From contig CAYXGF010000057.1 of the NCBI GenBank assembly GCA_964464465.1, positions 1 through 10,232 on the forward strand: 10,232 bases of DNA, in the 5' to 3' direction. Shown piece by piece: positions 5,369 through 10,232 of this stretch (its first letter is position 1; each line of letters starts with the position of its first letter). The DNA comes from UBA940 sp964464465. Its GTDB lineage: Bacteria > Bacteroidota > Bacteroidia > Bacteroidales > Rikenellaceae. The notes under the pieces were generated by a model, which saw only the letters and a list, made by a program, of their open reading frames with translations, had not been told where the DNA came from and did not search any database. The translations under genes and the position numbers were made by a program.

Positions 5369-6472
5369 ATGAGAAATACCAGAAATGTACTTGCGGCGGT
5401 GTGCATGGCGCTGCTCACAGTGTCGGCCCCCTGCGGAGTGCTGGCGCGCGGAAATGTTAAGAACGTGATACTTATGATTGGCGACGGAATGGGCGTGGGC
5501 CATGTCTCGTCTCTGATAATAGAGCATGATTATGCTCCGGTGAACATGGAGCGGGCGCAGGCGGTGGGCCTTGTGCGGACCAACTCGGCCAATAACCGTG
5601 TGACCGATTCGGCTGCCGCCGGCTCGGCGTATTCGACAGGGCAGAAGACAAATAACTCTTATGTGGGTCTGGATACGGCCGGCGTCAAGGTGGAAAATAT
5701 AGTGGAGAAGGCCGAGCGGGCCGGTATGGGAACCGGAATAGTGGTGACATGCTACCTGCAACATGCGACTCCTGCGGCATTCTACGGACATGTCGACAGA
5801 CGTTACAAACTGGATGAGCTCACCCTGCAATTCGCACAGTCGGGCATCGACGTGGCCATGGGCAGCGGCGCAGGTTATTTCACGCAGCGTGAAGACGGCC
5901 GCAATATCTTGCAGGAGATGTCCGAGGCCGGATATCGTGTGGTCGGCAATATCGACGAACTGGACGGCGTGAGCAGCGGCCGCTCCCTTGTGGTGTATGA
6001 CTACGGCAAAAAGGATATGCCGCGTGTCTCTGCCGGCCGCGGGGACTATCTTCCCAAGGCTACGGCCAAGAGTCTGGAAATTCTCGGAAACACATTCAAG
6101 AAAGGATTCTTCGTCATGATAGAGGGCTCGCAGATAGATTATGCCGCGCATGCCAATGACGCCAAGGAGATTCTCAGCGAGACGGAGGATTTCGACAAAG
6201 CTGTGGGCGTGGCTTTCGATTATGCCGATGCGCATCCCGGAACTCTCGTCGTAGTATTGGCCGACCATGAGACCGGAGGCCTTTCGATTGCCTCAAAAAA
6301 GACCGATTTCACCAAGAGCGAGAGCGGTCTGGATTATCGTTTCGGCTCCACATCGCATACAGGCAGTCTCGTTCCCATGTTTGCATACGGTACGGGTGCA
6401 GAGAATTTCAGCCGTGTGATGGACAATACCGAAGTGTCGCGGACGATACAGCGGCTGCTCGGACTCAAATAG
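5369..6472 (+). CDS. Exported alkaline phosphatase (PhoA superfamily)
   Basis: This periplasmic or secreted phosphomonoesterase releases phosphate from organic esters. The 367-residue protein begins with a signal peptide (hydrophobic 7-26, likely cut after VLA); SAPC is not a lipobox. The catalytic set is complete: metal Asp39 in MIGDGMG, nucleophile Ser81 in VTDSAAAGSAYSTG, QHATPAAFYGH (131-141), the ligands E252, D257 and H261 in MIEGSQIDYAAHAND, D299/H300 in ADHETGG and H330 in STSHTGS. H132 replaces the Asp of E. coli PhoA, as in most other bacterial members. It is shorter than E. coli PhoA (about 470), so the surface insertions are reduced. It is followed 6 nt later by the YjbR-family gene, probably in one transcript. 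Its true substrate is not evident. Confidence 0.95.
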   Translation: MRNTRNVLAAVCMALLTVSAPCGVLARGNVKNVILMIGDGMGVGHVSSLIIEHDYAPVNMERAQAVGLVRTNSANNRVTDSAAAGSAYSTGQKTNNSYVGLDTAGVKVENIVEKAERAGMGTGIVVTCYLQHATPAAFYGHVDRRYKLDELTLQFAQSGIDVAMGSGAGYFTQREDGRNILQEMSEAGYRVVGNIDELDGVSSGRSLVVYDYGKKDMPRVSAGRGDYLPKATAKSLEILGNTFKKGFFVMIEGSQIDYAAHANDAKEILSETEDFDKAVGVAFDYADAHPGTLVVVLADHETGGLSIASKKTDFTKSESGLDYRFGSTSHTGSLVPMFAYGTGAENFSRVMDNTEVSRTIQRLLGLK

Positions 6473-6478
6473 AGTGTC

Positions 6479-6835
6479 ATGGATATAATCGGGTTCAGGG
6501 ATTATTGTATTTCACTGCCGCATGTTGAGGAGTGCCTTCCGTTCGACGATACGACTCTCGTATATAAAATCGGCGGAAAGATGTTCGCACTCGCCGGAAT
6601 GGATGATTTCCGCTTCTTCAATGTCAAATGCCCTCCTGAGACGGCGATAGAGCTGAGGGAGCGTTATCCGGAGATTGTGCCCGGATTTCATTGCAACAAA
6701 AAGCACTGGAACTCCGTGATGGTCGACAGTGCTTTGAGCGATGATTTTCTGTGCCGGCAGATTCGGGACTCGTACGATTTGGTGCTTTCGTCGCTGCCGA
6801 AATCCGCGCGGGAGAAATTGAAGTCGGAAAAGTAG
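6479..6835 (+). CDS. YjbR/MmcQ family protein
   Basis: This 118-residue protein fits the YjbR/MmcQ family (DUF419), small cytoplasmic proteins with a CyaY-like double-wing fold. Some are proposed to bind DNA, but no activity is settled. Visible family marks are the opening LPHVEECLPFDD (13-24), KIGGKMFALAG (30-40), the segment FNVKCPPETAIELRERYP (47-64) and the signature PGFHCNKKHWNSV (68-80). Length is normal. The ATG lies 6 nt after the phosphatase stop, so the two are probably co-transcribed. The strong terminator at 6875-6907 follows. The family call is confident; the role is unknown. Confidence 0.92.
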   Translation: MDIIGFRDYCISLPHVEECLPFDDTTLVYKIGGKMFALAGMDDFRFFNVKCPPETAIELRERYPEIVPGFHCNKKHWNSVMVDSALSDDFLCRQIRDSYDLVLSSLPKSAREKLKSEK

Positions 6836-6874
6836 TATAAGGAAGCTGCCGTTGAGAAGCGGTATGGATGCGAT

Positions 6875-6907
6875 AAAAAAAGCTGCGAACTGTTCGCAGC
6901 TTTTTTT
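6875..6907. terminator. Bidirectional intrinsic terminator
   Basis: Fifteen A/G/C/T bases at 6875-6889 (seven A, then GCTGCGAA) pair perfectly with 6893-6907 (TTCGCAGC, then seven T) around a CTG loop. The GC core is flanked by A and T tracts, so it works on both strands. It lies between the converging ends of the YjbR-family gene (6835, +) and the outer-membrane protein gene (6928, -). Confidence 0.92.
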
Positions 6908-6927
6908 TATTTGTTTTTCCGCCTTGT

Positions 6928-7461
6928 TTAGAAGCAGTACACGCAGGAGATGCCGAAGTTGCACAGACCCCATTTGTTGAAGTCCGAGGAACTGCCGCCG
7001 TTTATCTTGAAGATAGTGTCTCCGCTGACGAAAGTCTGGTCGCTCCAATAGGAGATTCCGGCGCCGAATGCGGGAGTCCAGTCGAATGCCAGACGCACCG
7101 GTGCGTTTTTGAACTTGATACCCAGACGGGCGCAGCCTGCGGGGCCTACGTATGCGTAATGTTCCCTGCCGCCGACATTCAGTCCGACACCGGCGTCGAA
7201 GAACCATTGTCCCGCACTCGGAGTCCAGTCCATCGTGCAGACATTCCAGTTGTAGAGTGCCGTGAAATCGGCCATCGAGGTGGCGCCTGCCGTTGCATAA
7301 TAGAGACCGAACCGGGCTTCGACGTAATTCTGACTTTGGAACCGGTACTCGGCCTGAGCCTGTACGCCGGAACCGATACGTCCGCCAATGGCCCATTTCT
7401 GTTGAGCCGAAGCTGTGAACGCGCACAGACATATGGCTAACGAAAGAACAAGTTTTTTCAT
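6928..7461 (-). CDS. Small outer-membrane beta-barrel protein
   Basis: The 177-residue protein has a textbook signal peptide (MKKLVLSLAICLCAFTASA, cut before QQ at 20). The mature part has alternating aromatic and polar residues with many glycines (WAIGGRIGSGVQAQAEYRF, YVEARFGLYYATAGA, WFFDAGVGLNVGG, GCARLGIKF, RLAFDWTPAFGAGISYW), typical of an 8-strand OmpW/OmpA-like barrel. It ends in Phe, as expected for BAM-dependent insertion. The mature chain has five cysteines (75, 110, 167, 173, 176), three of them within the last eleven residues, which is unusual for a barrel. A leader of about 100 nt separates it from the promoter box at 7572-7579. The role (porin, adhesin or structural) cannot be told. 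Confidence 0.88.
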   Translation of the reverse strand: MKKLVLSLAICLCAFTASAQQKWAIGGRIGSGVQAQAEYRFQSQNYVEARFGLYYATAGATSMADFTALYNWNVCTMDWTPSAGQWFFDAGVGLNVGGREHYAYVGPAGCARLGIKFKNAPVRLAFDWTPAFGAGISYWSDQTFVSGDTIFKINGGSSSDFNKWGLCNFGISCVYCF

Positions 7462-7571
7462 AAAATATATTTTTAGTATGTAAGTTTTTTTTGCAAACGT
7501 CTCATGGCGGCCGTCCCGTCTGCTTCGGATGCCTAAGGCAGTGCGGGTGCCGTCGGAAGACCAATTCTTTG

Positions 7572-7579
7572 CAAATATA
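7572..7579 (-). promoter_or_regulatory. -7 box TATATTTG for the outer-membrane protein gene
   Basis: On the - strand TATATTTGCA is a perfect Bacteroidetes -7 element. The -33 position (about 7599-7602) is poor (TATT). Transcription would start near 7565, giving a leader of about 100 nt before the ATG at 7461. The 7462-7623 gap holds nothing else I can support except this leader and a 10-codon reading frame at 7473-7505. Confidence 0.5.
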
Positions 7580-7623
7580 GTATTTTTTTCTCGACGCGAA
7601 TACCTGTTCCGATTTTGTCGGCT

Positions 7624-8349
7624 TTATTTTGCGGCCACAGGCTGTTCGCGTTTTGCGGTCTTGTCTTTGAGCGGCAGCGGTTTGGTGCAGAAGAACCAGT
7701 CGTAGCATTTTTTGCCATCCGCAGTGTCTGCCATGTTTCTCGTCGCTTTTTCGAACGTGTCGGCTGCCGGCACGATTATCTCGTCGCCCGGCTGCCAGGA
7801 AGCCGGCAGTGCTACGGAATATTCGTCTATGGTTTGGAGTCCTATAAGCACGCGCATGATTTCATCCATGTTGCGTCCCAGAACCATCGGGTAGTTTATG
7901 CTTGCGCGGATTATGCCTTTGGGGTCGATGAAAAATACGGTCCTTACGGTTTTGGTATTGCTCTGCTTGGGCTGAATCATGCCGTATGCCCGCGAGATTT
8001 CCATCGAGGAGTCTTCCAGAAGCGGAAATCCGATTCGCAGATTCTTGATTCCACGCCACTCTATCTTCTCCTCTATCGCTCTGAGCCATGCGATGTGGCT
8101 GCTCACGGAACCTACCGACAGACCCAGAAGCTGACAGCCGCGTTGTCTGAACCTGTCGTACATCTCTCCGAACAGCATGAACTCGGAGGTGCATATCGGT
8201 GTGAAATCGCCCGGATGGGAGAACAGTATCACCCATTTGCCTTTGTAGTCCTGCGGGAAGGATATCGGACCCTGGGTCGAGTTGGCAGTGAATGCGGGTG
8301 CCGTGTCGCCTATTTGAGGCATCGGAAAGAAATCGTTCGTTGTATTCAT
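7624..8349 (-). CDS. Peroxiredoxin, Prx6 (archaeal-type thiol peroxidase) subfamily
   Basis: This cytoplasmic thiol peroxidase reduces hydrogen peroxide and alkyl hydroperoxides. The 241-residue protein has the AhpC/TSA core with the active-site motif SHPGDFTPICTSE (44-56): peroxidatic C53, T50 and the later Arg in VRTVFFID (R136). The long C-terminal extension has GKKCYDWFFC with C215 and C221. The six-residue spacing of this Cys pair and their position relative to C53 match the Aeropyrum-type Prx6 enzymes, where the first of the pair resolves the disulfide. Length is right for that group (about 215-250). It stands alone between a terminator and the outer-membrane protein gene; no ahpF-like reductase is adjacent. 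No convincing promoter was found upstream. Confidence 0.94.
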   Translation of the reverse strand: MNTTNDFFPMPQIGDTAPAFTANSTQGPISFPQDYKGKWVILFSHPGDFTPICTSEFMLFGEMYDRFRQRGCQLLGLSVGSVSSHIAWLRAIEEKIEWRGIKNLRIGFPLLEDSSMEISRAYGMIQPKQSNTKTVRTVFFIDPKGIIRASINYPMVLGRNMDEIMRVLIGLQTIDEYSVALPASWQPGDEIIVPAADTFEKATRNMADTADGKKCYDWFFCTKPLPLKDKTAKREQPVAAK

Positions 8350-8428
8350 CGTTAATTATTTTTTAGGTTGATTGCTTGTTCAAGACGCAAAAACGATTCC
8401 ATTTTCAGGTGCGGGGCTTTTAAATGGA

Positions 8429-8466
8429 CAAGTCCGGAACTTCTGCGTGCAGAAATTCCGGACTTG
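8429..8466 (-). terminator. Long hairpin ending the metG-ilvE transcript
   Basis: On the - strand CAAGTCCGGAA pairs with TTCCGGACTTG. The stem continues through one U-G wobble and TTCTG/CAGAA to a CACG loop, giving about 17 pairs. The same position is a C-A mismatch on the + strand, so the structure favours - strand transcripts. It starts 21 nt after the ilvE stop. The T-run after it is weak (TCCATTT), so termination is likely but not certain. Confidence 0.65.
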
Positions 8467-8487
8467 CGGCGGTTAATCTGAAAATCC

Positions 8488-9504
8488 TTACAATACGGTG
8501 TTCCAGCCGTATGGGTCTTCCAAATCGCCGAGCTGTATTCCACGGAGCCTATTATATAATAAGGTACTCCATTTTCCGGCCGAAACGCCGTCGCCGAACG
8601 TATATGTTTTCTCGTTCTGCGGGTCGTACACCGAACTGAGCGGCGAGATTACAGCCGCCGTGCCGCAGCCTCCCGCCTCGTCGAACGTCTCTATCTCTTC
8701 GAGAGGTATGTTGCGGCGCTCGACCTGCATGCCTTCGTCCTGGGCCAGACGGCAGAGACTCATGTTGGTGATGGACGGAAGCACGGAGTGCGACTGGGGC
8801 GTGATGTAGCTGTTGCCGCGCACGCCGAAGAAGTTCATGGCTCCGCACTCGTCGATATATTTTTTATGGGCGGAGTCGAGGTATATCACGCTCGAATAGC
8901 CGAGCTCGTGCGCCCAGTCGCCCGAAATCATGCTCGCACCGTAGTTGCCTCCGGCCTTGATGTGACCGGTTCCGAGCGGTGCCGCGCGGTCGTGGTCGCG
9001 GTCGACTATCGCCTTTATCGGGTGGAATCCCTCCTTGTAGTACGGGCCCACGGGAGTCACGAAAACAAGAAACAGAAATTCGTTGGCCGGTTTGACGCCT
9101 ACCTGCGCCCCGCTGCCTATAAGCAGAGGACGGATGTAGAGCGATGCTCCGGTGCCGTATGGCGGAATGAAGCGCTGGTTGGCCAGAACGACTTTTGTCA
9201 CGGCCTCCTCGAAAATCTCTTTTGTGGGTGCGGCCATGCGCAGGTATTCTGCCGAGGAAATCATTCTCTTGGCATTCTCTTCGAGTCGGAATATGCGAAT
9301 CTTTCCGTCCTTTCCGCGAAATGCTTTGAGACCTTCGAATGCCTCCTGTCCGTAGTGCAGACATGTGGCGGCCATGTGAAGAGGTATATATTCGTCGTCG
9401 GTAAGCTGTACCTCTCCCCACTTGCCGTCTTTCCAGTAGCATCTTGCATTGGTGTCGGTTTTTATATATCCGAAACCGAGATTTTTCCAGTCGATGTTTT
9501 CCAT
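8488..9504 (-). CDS. ilvE: Branched-chain amino acid aminotransferase
   Basis: IlvE exchanges the amino group between glutamate and the 2-oxo acids of leucine, isoleucine and valine, using PLP in the cytoplasm. The 338-residue protein is of the group II (long, eukaryote-like) BCAT type. It has LHYGQEAFEGLKAFRG (49-64), the Arg in YIRPLLIGSG (123-132), the PLP lysine K183 in GHIKAGGNYGAS, E219 in DECGAMNFFG, TNMS at 246-249 for phosphate contact and GCGTAAVISPL (279-289). Length fits. The ATG at 9504 follows a weak purine-rich GAAGAAATT. It is 22 nt behind metG, so probably co-transcribed with it, and the hairpin at 8429-8466 follows. Assignment is firm. Confidence 0.96.
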   Translation of the reverse strand: MENIDWKNLGFGYIKTDTNARCYWKDGKWGEVQLTDDEYIPLHMAATCLHYGQEAFEGLKAFRGKDGKIRIFRLEENAKRMISSAEYLRMAAPTKEIFEEAVTKVVLANQRFIPPYGTGASLYIRPLLIGSGAQVGVKPANEFLFLVFVTPVGPYYKEGFHPIKAIVDRDHDRAAPLGTGHIKAGGNYGASMISGDWAHELGYSSVIYLDSAHKKYIDECGAMNFFGVRGNSYITPQSHSVLPSITNMSLCRLAQDEGMQVERRNIPLEEIETFDEAGGCGTAAVISPLSSVYDPQNEKTYTFGDGVSAGKWSTLLYNRLRGIQLGDLEDPYGWNTVL

Positions 9505-9526
9505 AATTTCTTCGTATGAATTTAGT

Positions 9527-10232
9527 CTAACCTACTATTGCTCCGTTGTTCACCTTTTCTGCCGGGGAGAGAAGCACTATGCGTCCCTGCGCGTCCTCGG
9601 TCATAAGAAGCATGCCGCGGCTCTCGACGCCTTTCAGTGTGCGCGGCGCGAGGTTCACGAGCACCAGCACCTGGCGGCCTATGAGCTGCTCGGGTGTGAA
9701 ATGCTCCGCTATGCCGCTTACTATGTCGCGCGTGTCGATGCCCGTGTCCACAGTCAGATGCAGCAGTTTCTTCGTCTTTGGCATTTTTTCGGCCGTCAGA
9801 ATCGTTCCTACGCGGATGTCCATGCCGGAGAATTCGTCGAAAGAGATGTCCGGCTTCTGCGGCTCGACTGTCTTTGCGGCTGCGGCGTTGGCGGCTTTCG
9901 CATCGGCGAGCTTTTTGAGCTGCGCCTCTATTACGCTGTCCTCGATTTTCTCGAACAGAAGACTGCTCTTGCCGATTTTGTGACCCGGGGCGAGGATGTC
10001 GCTTTGGCCGAGCATGTCCCAGCCTAATTTGCCGCAGTCGAGCATGCCGAGAATCTTTTCGGCGGTGAAGGGCATGAACGGCTCGATTACCACCGCGAGG
10101 TTGGCAGTGATTTGAAGCGCCGTGTTGAGAATCGTGGCCACTCTCTGCGTGTCGGTCTTGACGACTTTCCACGGCTCTGTGTCGGCGAGGTATTTGTTGC
10201 CCAGGCGTGCCATGTTCATGGCCTCGCGCAGC
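9527..10232 (-). CDS. metG: Methionyl-tRNA synthetase, C-terminal part (start outside window)
   Basis: This is the last 234 residues of a MetRS; the start and catalytic domain lie beyond the right edge. Visible residues 1-70 end the helical anticodon-binding domain (NKYLADTEPWKVVKTD, VIEPFMPFTAEKI). Residues about 95-128 are a charged, Ala-rich linker. Residues 129-234 form the EMAPII/Arc1p-like tRNA-binding OB fold that dimerises bacterial MetRS (FDEFSGMDIRVGTI, VSGIAEHFTPEQLIGRQVLVLVNL, GVESRGMLLM, then the end LLSPAEKVNNGAIVG). It charges tRNA(Met) for translation. The frame stays open through the window edge, so the internal Met codons near 10219 are not starts. ilvE follows 22 nt later. 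Confidence 0.96.
   Translation of the reverse strand, partial: LREAMNMARLGNKYLADTEPWKVVKTDTQRVATILNTALQITANLAVVIEPFMPFTAEKILGMLDCGKLGWDMLGQSDILAPGHKIGKSSLLFEKIEDSVIEAQLKKLADAKAANAAAAKTVEPQKPDISFDEFSGMDIRVGTILTAEKMPKTKKLLHLTVDTGIDTRDIVSGIAEHFTPEQLIGRQVLVLVNLAPRTLKGVESRGMLLMTEDAQGRIVLLSPAEKVNNGAIVG

Noticed and set aside
5348..6268. A 306-residue frame antisense to the phosphatase
   Set aside because: It lies wholly opposite a gene with complete catalytic motifs and has no family-like motifs; it is a composition artefact of GC-rich coding DNA.
7515..7547. Hairpin CCCGTCTGC ... GCAGTGCGGG in the Prx-barrel gap, as riboswitch or terminator
   Set aside because: The stem needs a bulge and a G-U pair that exists only on the + strand, whereas the genes are on the - strand. 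No T-run follows.
1..10232. CRISPR array, tRNA, rRNA, complete insertion sequence or defence system
   Set aside because: No regularly spaced repeats, cloverleaf-like sequence, transposase with inverted ends, or nuclease/helicase defence cluster was seen; the HNH gene alone is not evidence for one.

Overview
The window looks like the chromosome of a Bacteroidales bacterium, most likely Alistipes or another Rikenellaceae member. This rests on the moderately GC-rich housekeeping part, on Bacteroidetes-type promoters (TTTG about 20 nt upstream of TAnnTTTG), on few clear Shine-Dalgarno sites, and on the gene families present. The genus is inferred, not shown.

Positions 1 to about 2050 are visibly AT-richer and look like a decayed accessory patch. 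It holds an HNH-endonuclease gene that enters from the left edge and is broken by a frameshift. After it come an AT-rich spacer with an 11-bp tandem repeat, the 3' end of an unrecognised gene on the + strand, and a scrap of a BspA-type leucine-rich repeat on the - strand. An intact small secreted protein (1412-1891, -) follows, with a good promoter and a hairpin at the predicted mRNA 5' end. A membrane-anchored protein of DUF6808-like style (2111-2605, -) lies at the border with the GC-rich part.

Positions 2804-5268 (-) form a tight operon kdsA-ung-aroB: metal-type KDO-8-phosphate synthase (LPS core), uracil-DNA glycosylase (base excision repair) and 3-dehydroquinate synthase (shikimate pathway). 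ung and aroB overlap by 7 nt. Divergent from it, 5369-6835 (+) encodes an exported alkaline phosphatase and a YjbR/MmcQ-family protein. The two transcription units appear to have overlapping promoters in a 100-nt gap. A strong bidirectional terminator (6875-6907) closes the + unit and also the facing - strand gene for a small outer-membrane beta-barrel protein (6928-7461).

The right third is all - strand: a Prx6-type peroxiredoxin (7624-8349), then ilvE (8488-9504) directly behind the 3' part of metG (9527 to the window edge). metG and ilvE are 22 nt apart and probably co-transcribed, with a long hairpin terminator after ilvE.

I did not find a convincing undescribed system. The most unusual material is the gene graveyard at 1-1411 and a few leader and promoter structures. 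No tRNA, rRNA, CRISPR array or complete insertion sequence was seen.
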